A DNA stretch of 64,000 bases from Colwellia sp. PAMC 20917 (GTDB lineage Bacteria > Pseudomonadota > Gammaproteobacteria > Enterobacterales > Alteromonadaceae): the NCBI RefSeq assembly GCF_001767295.1, contig NZ_CP014944.1, positions 744,001 to 808,000 of the forward strand, read 5' to 3'. The notes below the pieces were generated by a model. That model was not told the DNA's origin. It ran no database searches and was given only the letters and a program-made list of their open reading frames with translations. The translations under genes were made by a program, and so were the position numbers. Shown here piece after piece: positions 32,373-42,888 of the stretch (the stretch's first letter is position 1; each line of letters opens with the position of its first letter).

Positions 32373-33245
32373 TTAAGCTTTTGATGCAGCAATTTGTGCT
32401 TCAACTTCAGCCGCAAAATCTTCTTCTTTCTTAGCAATGCCTTCACCAACTTCTAAACGAACAAAGTTAGAAACCGTAATGCCTTTCTCTTTAAGAACAA
32501 CACCAACAGTTTTCTTAGGTTCCATGATGAATGCTTGACCCGTCAAAGAAATTTCACCGGTAAATTTCTTCATACGACCTATAATGATCTTTTCAAGTAA
32601 TTCTACAGGTTTTTTCTTTTTATCATCAAGAGCATCGTTTTCAGCTTTTAAGATATCTAGCTGGATACGCTGTTCATTTTCTACAACACTATCAGCAACA
32701 TCTTCAGGTGTTAAAAATTCAGGCTTACTTGCAGCAACGTGCATAGCAATGTGCTTTAATGATTCAGCATCGCCTTCACCAGCAACAACAACACCAATAC
32801 TAGCGCCATGGCTATATGAAGCTAATGCAGCACCTTCAACGTATGAAACGCGACGGATATTGATGTTTTCACCAATTTTAGTCACAAGCGTAATACGCTT
32901 TTCTTCAAATTGAGCTTGTAACTCTTCGATTGTCGCTTTTGATGCTAAAGCAGCGTCTGCAACTTCGTTAGCAAAACCTAAGAAGTTAGAATCTTTTGCA
33001 ACAAAATCAGTCTGACAGTTAACTTCAAGAAGTGCAGCAACGCCATCAGCGCTTTTAATTAAAATAGCACCTTCAGCAGCGATGTTACCAGCTTTTTTAG
33101 CCGCTTTTGCTTGACCGTTCTTACGCATATTTTCAATCGCAAGTTCCATGTCGCCTTCAGCTTCTTGTAAAGCTTTTTTACAATCCATCATGCCCGCAGC
33201 TGTGCGTTCACGAAGTTCTTTTACCATTGCAGCAGTAATTACCAT
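32373..33245 (-). CDS. tsf: Translation elongation factor Ts
   Basis: Guanine nucleotide exchange factor for EF-Tu. The start at 33245 gives [26 protein letters not shown], the expected first residues, so the ATG five codons upstream is rejected. The 290-residue protein retains the [10 protein letters not shown] motif and the core and dimerisation domains. It follows rpsB after a stem-loop and is the second gene of the operon. Confidence 0.97.
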   Translation of the reverse strand: MVITAAMVKELRERTAAGMMDCKKALQEAEGDMELAIENMRKNGQAKAAKKAGNIAAEGAILIKSADGVAALLEVNCQTDFVAKDSNFLGFANEVADAALASKATIEELQAQFEEKRITLVTKIGENINIRRVSYVEGAALASYSHGASIGVVVAGEGDAESLKHIAMHVAASKPEFLTPEDVADSVVENEQRIQLDILKAENDALDDKKKKPVELLEKIIIGRMKKFTGEISLTGQAFIMEPKKTVGVVLKEKGITVSNFVRLEVGEGIAKKEEDFAAEVEAQIAASKA

Positions 33246-33309
33246 GAGAGAATTCCTCAAATTTTGTTATCCCCTAAACTATTTAAAGCCGGGCATAAAT
33301 ATTAATATG

Positions 33310-33339
33310 TTGCCACAAGCGCAAACACGCTTGTGGCAA
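33310..33339 (-). promoter_or_regulatory. Perfect 12-bp stem-loop between rpsB and tsf
   Basis: TTGCCACAAGCG pairs perfectly with CGCTTGTGGCAA around a 6-nt loop. There is no T run behind it on the minus strand, so it is better seen as an attenuator, processing site or mRNA-stabilising hairpin than as a full terminator. A hairpin at this point is also known in other rpsB-tsf operons. Confidence 0.7.
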
Positions 33340-33367
33340 TAGCAAAAAAGATTATGAAAAACTGAAG

Positions 33368-34096
33368 TTATTCAGCTTCTACAAAACCGTCTTTTTCAGC
33401 TTGAACAACAATGTTCTTTTCACGACCAGCTAAAACTGCGTTAGCAGCAGAATCAGTGTATAAAGTCACAGCGCGAATTGCATCGTCGTTACCCGGGATA
33501 ATGAAATCAATGTTATCTGGGTTTGAGTTTGTATCAACTACAGATATTACTGGAATACCTAAGTTTTTAGCTTCTTTGATAGAAATGTGTTCATGATCAG
33601 CATCAATGATGAATAAAACGTCAGGTAAACCACCCATGTTTTTGATTCCACCAAGACTTTTGTCAAGTTTTTCCATTTCACGTGTACGCATCAAAGCTTC
33701 TTTTTTAGTAAGAGCTTCAAAAGTACCGTCAGAGCTTTGTGCTTCAAGATCTTTTAAACGCTTGATTGATTGACGAACTGTTTTCCAGTTAGTCAACATA
33801 CCACCTAACCAACGGTGATTAACGTAAAACTGATCACATTTGATAGCAGCATCTTTAATTGCATCGCTTGCAGCGCGCTTAGTACCAACAAATAAAACTT
33901 TACCTTTTTTCGCAGAAACACCTGATAAGAAAGCAAGGGCTTCATTGAACATAGGAACAGTTTGTTCAAGGTTGATGATATGAACTTTATCGCGTGAACC
34001 AAAAATGTAAGTTTTCATTTTTGGGTTCCAGTAACGGGTTTTGTGACCGAAATGAACACCTGCTTTAAGCATATCGCGCATAGAAACGTTTGGCAT
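33368..34096 (-). CDS. rpsB: 30S ribosomal protein S2
   Basis: Small-subunit ribosomal protein needed for S1 attachment. The 242-residue protein has [71 protein letters not shown] and [37 protein letters not shown]. It heads the rpsB-tsf-pyrH-frr group and is divergent from the DsbA-like gene rather than following map directly, since map here lies beyond that gene on the other strand. Confidence 0.98.
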   Translation of the reverse strand: MPNVSMRDMLKAGVHFGHKTRYWNPKMKTYIFGSRDKVHIINLEQTVPMFNEALAFLSGVSAKKGKVLFVGTKRAASDAIKDAAIKCDQFYVNHRWLGGMLTNWKTVRQSIKRLKDLEAQSSDGTFEALTKKEALMRTREMEKLDKSLGGIKNMGGLPDVLFIIDADHEHISIKEAKNLGIPVISVVDTNSNPDNIDFIIPGNDDAIRAVTLYTDSAANAVLAGREKNIVVQAEKDGFVEAE

Positions 34097-34551
34097 GATT
34101 TTTCCTTTATTTGGTTTAGGGGGTTAAGCGTTCATACATTCAAATATACCTGACTCTTTATTGTTCGATTATTTGCTTATAATTAAGACAAATTCAAACT
34201 GAGCACCCCGACATATTCTTAATAAATGTATGTGAATTTATAATAAGTATTATTATTTTTAATAATACAAGTTTAAAAGCTAAACACTATCGATAACAAC
34301 AAGTTAGTAATCGGATAACCGAAAACACTGAGTAATACTTAGATAAAATCTAAATATCTATGCTATTCAATCGACAAATTTAACGGCGCACTTTATACCA
34401 TATTAATTTACCAAAGGCTAGAAATTAACAATTAAAGGTCAATATTCCTTAATTAATATAGTAATAATATTACTGGGATAATTTTTCTGTACGCGCTAAA
34501 ATTAGCGGCTCTATATTTTTATTAAATTTTGACTTAACACTACGGCGATAT
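34097..34551. other. 455-bp divergent gap between rpsB and the DsbA-like gene
   Basis: The gap must hold the rpsB promoter and leader and the promoter of the 34558 gene. On the minus strand the 150 bp before rpsB include an inverted repeat built on ACATA...TATGT followed by GTCGGGGTGCTC, which could be part of the S2 autoregulatory leader found before rpsB in other gammaproteobacteria. I cannot confirm that by eye. The rest is AT-rich with no open frame or repeat that I can support. Confidence 0.35.
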
Positions 34552-34557
34552 ATGACC

Positions 34558-35166
34558 ATGTCTACTGAACTCTTTTTTATTTATGACACACACTGCCCTT
34601 GGAGCTTTGCAACAACTTCTTTAGTTAAAGAAATCGCTGATGCTTATCCAAATATCACTTTAAATTTATGGCACAGTGCTCACTATGAAGGAGATGAGAA
34701 AGTCAGCCGAAAAACCATTGATGCCGTTGAAGATGACGCTAACATTGAATTTAGTCACGAATATGTCAAGACTCTTAATGTAGAGAAAGACTCAACATTA
34801 AGTGCTAATTTAATCGGATGGGTTAGTCAAAAAGTGCCTCACTTAACCTTAGAGCTTATTGAAGCTATCCAAAAACAGCATTTTGAACAAGGCACAGCGT
34901 TTACGCACGAAAGTGATTTTCAGCCTATCATTGATGAACTTAAGCTATCACCGCCTGCAAAAGTATTTAAGGAAGGTAAAATAGCCAAGGAAGCCGAATT
35001 TGTTTTACAAGAAATTTATGACTTTCAAGAGTATATTGGTACAAAAGCGATCCCCGCCCTACTAATTGCTCATAATGAAAATCTAACCTTACTTAACCAT
35101 AACTTATATTTACAAAATCCGAGTGCAATAATAGAAGCTGTTGAGCTTGAACTTGCAAAAAACTAG
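34558..35166 (+). CDS. DsbA-family thioredoxin-fold protein with a single-cysteine CPWS site
   Basis: A soluble 202-residue protein without signal peptide. The first strand and active-site turn, ELFFIYDTHCPWSFATTSLVKEI, match the DsbA-like/2-hydroxychromene-2-carboxylate isomerase-like branch, which ends with the cis-proline loop (GTKAIPALLI). The site has one cysteine (C-P-W-S), so a classic dithiol oxidase role is unlikely and a glutathione-dependent or isomerase-like role is more probable. An ATG two codons upstream (34552) is equally possible as start. It precedes map by about 75 bp on the same strand. Confidence 0.78.
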   Translation: MSTELFFIYDTHCPWSFATTSLVKEIADAYPNITLNLWHSAHYEGDEKVSRKTIDAVEDDANIEFSHEYVKTLNVEKDSTLSANLIGWVSQKVPHLTLELIEAIQKQHFEQGTAFTHESDFQPIIDELKLSPPAKVFKEGKIAKEAEFVLQEIYDFQEYIGTKAIPALLIAHNENLTLLNHNLYLQNPSAIIEAVELELAKN

Positions 35167-35242
35167 ACCGATAGACAATAACGACACTTTTAGGCAAAAT
35201 AACAACCGTAGCCTTTACACTAAACAGACAATAGAGGAATAA

Positions 35243-36031
35243 ATGGGTATTACAATTAAAACTCAGCAAGAAATAGAAAAAATGCGTATCGCAGGAAAAC
35301 TTGCCGCCGACGTATTAGAGATGATCACACCTTATGTAAAAGCGGGTGTGACAACCAATGAGTTAAATACCCTATGCGCTGACTATACTGACAAAGTGCA
35401 AGATGCCATTTCAGCGCCATTAAATTATCATGGCTTTCCTAAATCAATTTGTACCTCAGTTAATCACGTGGTGTGTCATGGTATTCCTAACGATGTGCCA
35501 CTAGTTGATGGTGACATCGTTAATATGGACATCACTGTTATTAAAGATGGCTATCACGGTGATACCAGTAAAATGTTTCTTATTGGCGAAGTAAGTCTTG
35601 AAGACAATCGTTTATGTCGTATCACCAGAGAAGCTTTGTATGTCGGATTGAAAAAAGTAAAACCAGGCAACACCTTTGGTGAAATTGGCACTGCTATTCA
35701 AAAGTTTTTAAAAAAATCAGGCCGTTACTCTATTGTAAAAGAATATTGTGGCCATGGTATTGGCAGCGTTTTTCATGAAGAACCACAAATCGTTCATTAT
35801 AAAAATAACGACAAAGAAAAAATGCTTGAAGGTATGTGTTTTACTATCGAACCTATGGTTAACCTTGGTCGTGCTAATACATTACTAGATAAAGAAGATA
35901 ATTGGACCGTTTACACCTTAGACGGCAAAAAGTCGGCACAATGGGAACATACACTTGTGGTTACTCGCACAGGCTGTGAAATTTTAACACTGCATAGCGA
36001 TGATACGATTCCAAGACATCTACATAACTAG
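35243..36031 (+). CDS. map: Type I methionine aminopeptidase
   Basis: Removes the N-terminal methionine from nascent proteins. The 262-residue enzyme carries the five metal ligands in family order: D in DGDIVNMDI, D in GYHGDTSKMF, H in YCGHGIGSVFHEEP, E in FTIEPMVNLG and E in WEHTLVVT. Its start MGITIKTQQEIEKMRIAGKLAADVL is typical. A Shine-Dalgarno-like AGAGGAA precedes the ATG. It is followed by glnD on the same strand. Confidence 0.97.
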   Translation: MGITIKTQQEIEKMRIAGKLAADVLEMITPYVKAGVTTNELNTLCADYTDKVQDAISAPLNYHGFPKSICTSVNHVVCHGIPNDVPLVDGDIVNMDITVIKDGYHGDTSKMFLIGEVSLEDNRLCRITREALYVGLKKVKPGNTFGEIGTAIQKFLKKSGRYSIVKEYCGHGIGSVFHEEPQIVHYKNNDKEKMLEGMCFTIEPMVNLGRANTLLDKEDNWTVYTLDGKKSAQWEHTLVVTRTGCEILTLHSDDTIPRHLHN

Positions 36032-36147
36032 TTTTATTACTGGTTTTGTTAACAAAGTATAAGTTAGCGATAGTCGTTATTTGCTTTTTAATGGCTAAAT
36101 AAAGCATGATGTCTATCGCCTTAACTTATTGAGTAAAATATTCAGCT

Positions 36148-38769
36148 ATGCAAACTCTTTTTCCGATAGAATATAGTACCCCTTTAGCCGTTAGCTCCCC
36201 CTTTATTTCTACTCAAGATATTTGTCAACTTAGCCGCGATTTTCAGCAATGGCAAAAAGATAAATTTCCTTATGTAGAGGTATCCATATTAGTGTCAACG
36301 CGTTCAGAGTTTGTCGACAAAATTCTCCATAAACTTTGGTGCCAACACAATTTAGATGAAGATCAAATTAGCTTACTCGCTGTTGGTGGTTATGGTCGAG
36401 GTGAGTTACACCCTTATTCTGATGTCGATATATTATTACTGACTCAAGAAAAGATCAGTGATGCCTTATCGGAAAAAATATCCGCTTTTATTACCCAGTT
36501 ATGGGATGTAAAGCTCGATATTGGTCACAGTGTCCGCAGTATTAAAGAATGTATAAAACAAGCAAAAAGCGACGTTACCATAGCGACCAATCTGATGGAA
36601 ATGCGCCAAATTTGTGGCAATGAAGCCCTCACTCAGAATTTATATCCGTTATTGGCAAAAGATGGTTTTTGGACCTCAAAAAAATTCTTTTTGGCCAAAC
36701 GCGAAGAACAATATGAACGCCACCAACAATACCATGGTGCATCTTATACGCTAGAGCCGAATTTAAAAGCTAATCCGGGTGGCCTGCGGGATATTCAAAC
36801 CATAGCTTGGGTTGCCAAACGACATTTTGTTGCCGACTCACTGGAAGAGCTTGTTGCCCATCATTATTTAACACAAAACGAATTTTTTGAATTATTAGAG
36901 TGTCAAGACTATCTATGGCGAATGCGTGCCGCTTTGCACATTATTGCGGGTCGCAATGAAAACCGTTTACTCTTTGACTACCAAGGTGAAGTTGCCAGTT
37001 TAATGGGCTTTGGTGATGAAGGTAAATTTGCTATTGAACGCATGATGAAGCGATTTTTTCGTATTATTGGCCGTGTTGCTGAACTTAATAAAATGCTATT
37101 ACAGCATTTTGAATACGCCATTATCAAAAAGAATCATCCGGTTGAAAAGATCCCCCTGACTAAAGATTTTATTATTATTGATGGCCAAATAAATGCAGTA
37201 AACGACAGAGTTTTTATGAGTTCAGTAAAAATTATGGAACTGTTTTTACTGGTTGCTCAAAATGAAAATATTACCGATTTACACCCTCAGACACTCAGAT
37301 TATTAAGAAATGCCCGTAGACGTTTAATTTCAGGGTTAATGGATTACGCCGAATGTCGACGAATCTTCATCGAAATAATGAAGCATCCTAATGGCTTAGG
37401 CTTAACCTTTAGCTTAATGCATCGCCATTCAATTATTGCCGCTTATTTACCGCAATGGCGAAGTATTGTCGGACAGATGCAGTTTGATTTATTTCATGCA
37501 TACTCTGTTGATGAACATAGCTACCGATTAATTAAAAATATTTATCGTTTTAGCCAACCTCAACACGACAATGATTATCCGCTTTGTAGCAAGATAATGC
37601 AGCGTATTCGTAAGCCAGAAGTGTTATATATTGCTGGCATTTTTCACGATATTGCGAAAGGTCGTGGTGGTGACCATGCAAAACTAGGTGCCGTTGATGC
37701 GTTAGAATTTAGCAAGGTTCACCCAATAAGTGATCACGATGGCCGCATGATTGCCTGGTTAGTCAAAAACCATTTAGTGATGTCGGTAACCGCACAACGT
37801 CGAGATATTGCTGATGAGGAAGTGATCAGAACTTTTGCTGCTATTGTCAGGGATGAAGCTCACTTAGATTATCTCTATTGTTTAACTGTTGCTGATATGC
37901 GCGCAACCAATGAAAGCTTATGGAATAGCTGGAAAGCAAATTTACTGCAAGAGCTTTATTTTAATACCAAAAGAGCCTTTCGTCGCGGACTCGAAAAACA
38001 AGTTGATTTACGTGCAAAAACACGAGAAAACCAAGAAAAAGCACTTGAACTGCTCAAGGATTACGAGTGCGATGCTAATCAAATTAGAACCTTTTGGAAA
38101 AAGCTTAAAGCCGAATACTTTTTACGTTATTCACCGGTACAAATTGCTTGGCATAGCCGTCATATTATAAAACATAGTATCGTAAAACCTTTAGTGTTGA
38201 TCAGTCCTAAACCTTATCGAGGCGGTACTGAAATATTTATTTATACCAAAGCCTCAGCAAATATTTTTGCAAAAATGGTAACCTTACTCGACGCGCAGCG
38301 TTTATCGATTCATGATGCTAAAATTATTAGCAGTAAGAAAGGCTATACCTTAAATACCTTTGTGGTATTAGATCAAAAAAATAGAGCGATTACGGACAGC
38401 AGTCGGGCATTAGATATAGCCAACAAACTCACTAAATCATTAATGAAGCCACTGCCAAAAGTAAAAAACAAACCTGTTCCCGCCTATATTGATAACTTTA
38501 AAGTTCCCACTAAAGTGAGCTTTATTGAAACAGCAACCGATAAAACTACGGTATTAGAAATAATTGCGCTTGATCAACCTGGCCTATTAGCTAAATTTGC
38601 GAAAATTTTTCAAGAAAACAAACTAAATATTCACTCAGCAAAAATCACAACTTTTGGTGAAAAGATAGATGATGTTTTTACGGTTTCAAACACTGATAAT
38701 TTAGCGTTAACACAAGAACAACAGCAACAACTTTCAGCGATGCTATGTGAAAAACAACCTAGTATTTAA
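36148..38769 (+). CDS. glnD: Bifunctional uridylyltransferase/uridylyl-removing enzyme GlnD
   Basis: Senses glutamine and controls nitrogen metabolism by adding or removing UMP on PII proteins. The 873-residue protein has the nucleotidyltransferase motif [20 protein letters not shown] (about residues 78-100), the GlnD helical domain, the HD hydrolase motif [17 protein letters not shown] (about residue 500) and two C-terminal ACT domains (the first from about [19 protein letters not shown], the second from [21 protein letters not shown]). It sits in the conserved map-glnD-dapD order. Confidence 0.97.
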   Translation: MQTLFPIEYSTPLAVSSPFISTQDICQLSRDFQQWQKDKFPYVEVSILVSTRSEFVDKILHKLWCQHNLDEDQISLLAVGGYGRGELHPYSDVDILLLTQEKISDALSEKISAFITQLWDVKLDIGHSVRSIKECIKQAKSDVTIATNLMEMRQICGNEALTQNLYPLLAKDGFWTSKKFFLAKREEQYERHQQYHGASYTLEPNLKANPGGLRDIQTIAWVAKRHFVADSLEELVAHHYLTQNEFFELLECQDYLWRMRAALHIIAGRNENRLLFDYQGEVASLMGFGDEGKFAIERMMKRFFRIIGRVAELNKMLLQHFEYAIIKKNHPVEKIPLTKDFIIIDGQINAVNDRVFMSSVKIMELFLLVAQNENITDLHPQTLRLLRNARRRLISGLMDYAECRRIFIEIMKHPNGLGLTFSLMHRHSIIAAYLPQWRSIVGQMQFDLFHAYSVDEHSYRLIKNIYRFSQPQHDNDYPLCSKIMQRIRKPEVLYIAGIFHDIAKGRGGDHAKLGAVDALEFSKVHPISDHDGRMIAWLVKNHLVMSVTAQRRDIADEEVIRTFAAIVRDEAHLDYLYCLTVADMRATNESLWNSWKANLLQELYFNTKRAFRRGLEKQVDLRAKTRENQEKALELLKDYECDANQIRTFWKKLKAEYFLRYSPVQIAWHSRHIIKHSIVKPLVLISPKPYRGGTEIFIYTKASANIFAKMVTLLDAQRLSIHDAKIISSKKGYTLNTFVVLDQKNRAITDSSRALDIANKLTKSLMKPLPKVKNKPVPAYIDNFKVPTKVSFIETATDKTTVLEIIALDQPGLLAKFAKIFQENKLNIHSAKITTFGEKIDDVFTVSNTDNLALTQEQQQQLSAMLCEKQPSI

Positions 38770-38806
38770 CACTTTAGACCATAAATTTAAAAGAATAGGA
38801 ATTACC

Positions 38807-39637
38807 ATGTCAAACTTACAAAGCACCATAGAACAAGCTTTTGAAGATCGAATGAACATCACGCCAAAAACTGTTTCAATTGAAGTAAAGCAGGCGGTAT
38901 TAAACGCATTAGCCGCCTTAAATGATGGTTCAGCACGTGTTGCAGAAAAAGTAGCCGGTGAATGGGTTGTTCATCAGTGGCTAAAAAAAGCAGTTTTACT
39001 CTCTTTTAGAATTTGGGACAACGCAGTCATCGACGGCGCCGAAAGTACCTTTTTTGATAAAGTTCCGATGAAATATACTGATTACACACAAGCAGACTTT
39101 GAAGCTGACGGTGTTCGTGTCGTTCCTGGCGCATCTGTGCGCACGGGTAGTTTTATTGGTAAGAATGTGGTGGTTATGCCAAGCTTTGTTAATATTGGCG
39201 CTTATGTTGATGAAGGTTGTATGGTCGATGCATGGGCAACTGTCGGTTCATGTGCTCAAATTGGTAAGAATGTCCACTTATCTGGTGGTGTTGGTATCGG
39301 TGGTGTTTTAGAGCCTTTACAAGCGGGACCAACCATTATAGAAGATAATTGCTTTATTGGTGCACGATCAGAAATTGTTGAAGGTGTGGTTGTTGAAGAA
39401 GGCGCAGTAATCTCTATGGGTGTTTACATTGGTCAAAGTACCCGCATTTTTGACCGTGAAACAGGTGAAATACATTACGGACGTGTGCCAGCAGGCTCGG
39501 TAGTCGTACCAGGCAACTTACCTTCTAAGTGTGGTACCTACAGTTTATACGCAGCGATAATTGTAAAAAAAGTGGATGCTAAAACACGCGCAAAAGTTGG
39601 TATTAATGCTTTACTTCGTTCGGTATCAGAAGAATAA
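38807..39637 (+). CDS. dapD: Tetrahydrodipicolinate N-succinyltransferase
   Basis: Adds succinyl from succinyl-CoA to tetrahydrodipicolinate in lysine and diaminopimelate synthesis. From the ATG at 38807, which has AGGAAT before it, the 276-residue protein begins [15 protein letters not shown] and contains the hexapeptide-repeat core ([33 protein letters not shown]) and [28 protein letters not shown]. The in-frame start at 38747 lies inside glnD and is rejected. A good terminator follows, so glnD-dapD ends here. Confidence 0.97.
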   Translation: MSNLQSTIEQAFEDRMNITPKTVSIEVKQAVLNALAALNDGSARVAEKVAGEWVVHQWLKKAVLLSFRIWDNAVIDGAESTFFDKVPMKYTDYTQADFEADGVRVVPGASVRTGSFIGKNVVVMPSFVNIGAYVDEGCMVDAWATVGSCAQIGKNVHLSGGVGIGGVLEPLQAGPTIIEDNCFIGARSEIVEGVVVEEGAVISMGVYIGQSTRIFDRETGEIHYGRVPAGSVVVPGNLPSKCGTYSLYAAIIVKKVDAKTRAKVGINALLRSVSEE

Positions 39638-39654
39638 AGTGATAAATTCTTTGT

Positions 39655-39689
39655 AAAAATAGCGGTGAATTTATCACCGCTATTTTTTT
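39655..39689 (+). terminator. Intrinsic terminator after dapD
   Basis: AGCGGTGA pairs with TCACCGCT around a 5-nt loop, with five A before and seven T after. It lies about 20 bp past the dapD stop. Confidence 0.93.
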
Positions 39690-39905
39690 GACAGCCGAAC
39701 AGTCAATGCTATAGTTTGGCTGTCAATATTAATGTTCTTTACAAAAACACTTGCTCTCATTAAATAAAAAAATTAAAAATTCTGTATAAATAACAGTTAA
39801 TTAATTATCCCCACTGCATTTATCCCAACTGATTTAACAATCAATAAAACACTTGGCATACCATTTGCCATCTAGAGATATCACTTGTTTTATTATTGAC
39901 TGATC

Positions 39906-40235
39906 ATGAAAAATATTTTAACTTTGCTTGTTGTTCTTAGTGTTTTATTACTTACGGCTTGTAGTTCTAAACCACAAGTGGCAATAGAAAAAAAACCATT
40001 GCTCTCAGACCATCATTTGATGATGTCATTACTTCATCGTCCAATAACGGAAGATCAGCAAATGATGTTAGCATTTGCTCAGCAACGCGAACGTTATAGT
40101 AACGATATTTTTGTTAATACTGTCAATATTAAAGGGCCAAAAATTAGCGACGATAATAGCCAACGAACCACACATGTTTATGCTGCTTTAATTGCTAGAG
40201 ATGTAAATTCTATTCGTATTATTACCGCTGAATAA
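39906..40235 (+). CDS. Small outer-membrane or periplasmic lipoprotein of unknown function
   Basis: A 109-residue protein with a short signal peptide ending in the lipobox LLTAC, so the mature protein starts at a lipidated cysteine at about residue 19. The mature part (about 90 aa) has no motif I recognise; it contains HHLMMSLLHRPITEDQQMMLAFAQQRERYSND and ends in a strand-rich region (TTHVYAALIARDVNSIRIIT). It is a single gene whose stop converges on truC with only 13 bp between. About 215 bp of unannotated AT-rich sequence precedes it. Confidence 0.75.
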   Translation: MKNILTLLVVLSVLLLTACSSKPQVAIEKKPLLSDHHLMMSLLHRPITEDQQMMLAFAQQRERYSNDIFVNTVNIKGPKISDDNSQRTTHVYAALIARDVNSIRIITAE

Positions 40236-40248
40236 GCTAATTTGATAG

Positions 40249-41007
40249 TTACGTTAAGGTCTTTATTATTTTAGTCTCCCAAGATAGCTCATCAAAAACC
40301 TCTAGCCATTGCTGATCAAATTCAGCTTCAATTGTCAGCTGCACTTTGGTAATAGGGTGAATAAACACCACTTTTTTAGCGATTAACATCAGCCGCTTAA
40401 AGCCAAAATGTTCAATGAAAAATGGATTTTGTTTATTATCACCATAATTAATATCACCTAAAATAGGATGGCGTAAATGTGCTAAATGACGGCGAATTTG
40501 ATGCCTTCTTCCCGTGGTAGGCAATAATTTAATTAATGAATAGCGCACACTATCAAATTTACCCACCTTAATAGGTAAACTTGCGGTTAATAAAGACTCG
40601 TAGTGAGTAACAGCATCTTGCGGCGCTTTATCAAGGCTAACATTTTTATCACCTAATTTATCAAGCTTCTCTTTAAGGGGATAATCTATTTCGCCTGCCC
40701 CTAGTAAATGACCTCGCGTTAAAGCAAAGTATGTTTTTTGAATTTTTTTGTCAATAAACACTTGCCCCATTAATCGCGCTACTTCTTCGTTTAAACCAAA
40801 TAATAAAACACCTGATGTCGGGCGATCTAATCGGTGAAGGGGATAAACATATTTACCCACTTGGTCACGCACCAATTGTAAGGCGAAATATATTTCATCT
40901 TTATCCATATAACTTCGATGAACAAAAAGTCCAGCAGGTTTGTCAACGGCAACAATGTAATCATCTTGATATAATATCGTTAAGATGGGTTTTTCATCAA
41001 AAGGCAT
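40249..41007 (-). CDS. truC: tRNA pseudouridine(65) synthase TruC
   Basis: An RluA-family pseudouridine synthase that modifies U65 of some tRNAs. The 252-residue protein has LYQDDYIVAVDKPAGLFVHRS at the start and the catalytic motif HRLDRPTSGVLLFG with the essential Asp, then GRRHQIRRHLAHLRHPILGDINYG. The VHRSYMDKDE...LQLVRDQVG pattern is the TruC variant rather than RluA, RluC or RluD. It is divergent from the DUF3549-DUF3301 pair, a neighbourhood seen in Vibrio and Shewanella relatives. Confidence 0.92.
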   Translation of the reverse strand: MPFDEKPILTILYQDDYIVAVDKPAGLFVHRSYMDKDEIYFALQLVRDQVGKYVYPLHRLDRPTSGVLLFGLNEEVARLMGQVFIDKKIQKTYFALTRGHLLGAGEIDYPLKEKLDKLGDKNVSLDKAPQDAVTHYESLLTASLPIKVGKFDSVRYSLIKLLPTTGRRHQIRRHLAHLRHPILGDINYGDNKQNPFFIEHFGFKRLMLIAKKVVFIHPITKVQLTIEAEFDQQWLEVFDELSWETKIIKTLT

Positions 41008-41117
41008 GATTATCTCTAGGTTTCTTATCTGCTATGCAAAAAGCAAATAGTATTGATCTATTATTATCTCTATAATGCCAACATTATTCGATTATTATTT
41101 TATTTATTATTTAAGCT

Positions 41118-42167
41118 ATGAATACTATTTCTTCTATTTCTGAATTATTAAAGCTTTCTGGCTCTCAATATCGGGTATTTGATATTGGCCGAAAAATAGA
41201 TAAATTATCAAAAGATAGTTTTACTAAAATTGAAGCAAACCAGATCCCTTATCCATTCCCTTCTCAAGGCCATGCCTTTATAGCGCTAGCTTTTTGGCAA
41301 AAGCAAAACGCTTCGCCATATTTATGGTTTGTAAAGATACCTCTTGATGAGCGTGGTTTACTTAACTTAGCCGCAAGGGATCATTTTATTGCTATTATTA
41401 TTGAAGCATTAGGTGCTGAACTTAGTACGGCGCCAAACGAGCAACAAGAAGCCTTACTTAAAAGTAATCCTTATCATTTTACTCCGCCACAATACAAACT
41501 AGCCTATATGAACAGTTTAATTTCGCTGGAAACAAAAAATAATAGTAGCCAATATTTTTCAGGCGCATTAAGTTATTTATCGGGCGAAAAATCTTGGCAG
41601 GATTACCATAGCGTAGGCGTGCAAGGCTTAAATGATTTTGCCGTACGTTTATCTGCTAAAGAAATACAAAAAATAATAGTCAACGCTCTTCCTCAATTAC
41701 CTTCGCCGGTTCTTAAGCCATTATGTTCAGCATTAGAAAATGTTAAGTTATCAGTAGATATTATTGATAGACTCATTGCAGAATTTAAGCAGCGTGAGAG
41801 TGCAACAGATGAAGACAGTAGCACTGAGCTGAGCTTTTTATTACGAAGTTTATCATCAAGTTGTGAACATCCTCATGTGGTAGTATTTATTAATACCCTG
41901 ATTAAGCAAGCGTCGCCTGCACAAGGTATGTCTGAAGAAATAGCGATAGTGATTGCCGGGAGATGCTGGCAAGTCTTCACCAGTGAACCGCAAATCATGT
42001 CTTTCTTGGAGTTATTAGTTACTCAGCATGATATTGCCGTTTTCCAAGCTATTTTTAAAGATTTAGTGGCTATTCCTACTTTACGGCCATTAATATTTCA
42101 ATGTATGAGAGCGCCAAACCGTAGCGATGAGTTAAGTAAAGCTATTGGTATGTTATTTCAACGCTAA
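41118..42167 (+). CDS. DUF3549 family protein
   Basis: A 349-residue soluble protein matching the pattern of DUF3549: ISELLKLSGSQYRVFDIGRKIDKLS at the start, then FPSQGHAFIALAFWQ, LWFVKIPLDERGLLNLAARDHFIAII, and an all-helical repeat-like C-terminal half ending LIFQCMRAPNRSDELSKAIGMLFQR. No enzyme motif is seen and the function is unknown. It is followed after 15 bp by the DUF3301 gene and is divergent from truC, a conserved cluster that hints at a shared RNA-related role, but this is inference. Confidence 0.85.
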   Translation: MNTISSISELLKLSGSQYRVFDIGRKIDKLSKDSFTKIEANQIPYPFPSQGHAFIALAFWQKQNASPYLWFVKIPLDERGLLNLAARDHFIAIIIEALGAELSTAPNEQQEALLKSNPYHFTPPQYKLAYMNSLISLETKNNSSQYFSGALSYLSGEKSWQDYHSVGVQGLNDFAVRLSAKEIQKIIVNALPQLPSPVLKPLCSALENVKLSVDIIDRLIAEFKQRESATDEDSSTELSFLLRSLSSSCEHPHVVVFINTLIKQASPAQGMSEEIAIVIAGRCWQVFTSEPQIMSFLELLVTQHDIAVFQAIFKDLVAIPTLRPLIFQCMRAPNRSDELSKAIGMLFQR

Positions 42168-42182
42168 TGATAGAGAGCTAAA

Positions 42183-42482
42183 ATGGAAAATATTTATTTA
42201 TTACTGATTGTCTGTTTATTTTTGTGGTATTTCATTTACCTTAGAAAAGTTTCAGAATTCGCTTTACGCCACATAACAGCATATTGTGAAAAAGATGGTT
42301 TGCAGTTTATTTCGCTTTCGCGGCGGTCAAGTCGCTTAACCTTTAGTAAAGCTTTAGGACCCCATTGGATCAGTATTTTTGATTTTGAGTTCAGCGGTGA
42401 CGGTGAGTCAAGTTATCAAGGTCAAGCAACATTAAAGGGTTATAAATTAGAAAACACTCATGTTCCCATGTACAAAATATAA
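42183..42482 (+). CDS. DUF3301 family small membrane protein
   Basis: A 99-residue protein with an N-terminal membrane helix (YLLLIVCLFLWYFIYLRKV) and a cytoplasmic domain with HITAYCEKDGLQFISLSRR, RLTFSKALGPHWISIFDFEFS and GDGESSYQGQATLKGYKL, the DUF3301 pattern. Function unknown. It is the second gene after DUF3549 and is followed by repeat array 3 within about 110 bp. Confidence 0.88.
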   Translation: MENIYLLLIVCLFLWYFIYLRKVSEFALRHITAYCEKDGLQFISLSRRSSRLTFSKALGPHWISIFDFEFSGDGESSYQGQATLKGYKLENTHVPMYKI

Positions 42483-42569
42483 GTACTTACCAACGAGTGA
42501 CCCAGCGACTAAAAGCTAAATAAAGCACACAGACCGTCATTGGCCGCTAGGTAACTGATCCTGCGTTAC

Positions 42570-42688
42570 CCTGCATTCATGCGGTCAGGAACATATACGT
42601 TCCTTGGCATCCATGCCACCACGTTATACCGTTCATCCTGAACATATGCGTTCCTTGGCATCCATGCCACCACGTTATACTGAACTCT
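42570..42688 (+). repeat. 51-bp structured tandem repeat array (array 3)
   Basis: Two units with a 51-bp period (GTTCCTTGGCATCC at 42599 and 42650), preceded by a degenerate half-unit and ending in TATACTGAAC, where the second unit has lost the middle of GTTCATCCTGAAC. Here the inner stem is TGGCAT/ATGCCA, whereas array 2 has TGCCAT/ATGGCA, so both arms have changed together. The outer stem uses ACGT or CGT pairing. The array abuts the remains of a minus-strand gene and has replaced its 3' part. Confidence 0.85.
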
Positions 42689-42888
42689 TGACGAATTTGG
42701 TCGATTAAACTTGAAGACTGCATCCAAAGCTTATTTAGATCTTTATGTGTACGAGCACGACTATCGTTAGTAGACATATTTTCAGCTAATAATAATGTTT
42801 ATTCTAGTGATTCAATACGATTTTTTAATTGGTTATTCTCAATTTTCAAACAAGATATTTCTTCTTTGCTTTTTGCACCAAAAATCAT
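42681..42888 (-). pseudogene. Gene remnant with an in-frame stop, truncated by repeat array 3
   Basis: On the minus strand an ATG at 42888 opens a coiled-coil-like sequence (FGAKSKEEISCLKIENNQL...RIESLE), meets TAA after 29 codons, and continues in the same frame through TLLLAEN and then MSTNDSRARTHKDLNKLW and SSSLIDQIRQEF before running into the repeat. Two lesions, a nonsense codon and loss of the 3' part, make this a decayed gene. The N-terminus resembles the start of soluble chemoreceptor-like proteins of marine gammaproteobacteria, but too little remains to be sure. The junction at TGAAC is shared with the repeat, which suggests recombination at the repeat. Confidence 0.5.

Noticed and set aside
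35163-35177. Third AcuR-type operator before map
   Set aside because: CTAGACCGATAGAC shares only the left arm; the right arm GTCTA is missing.
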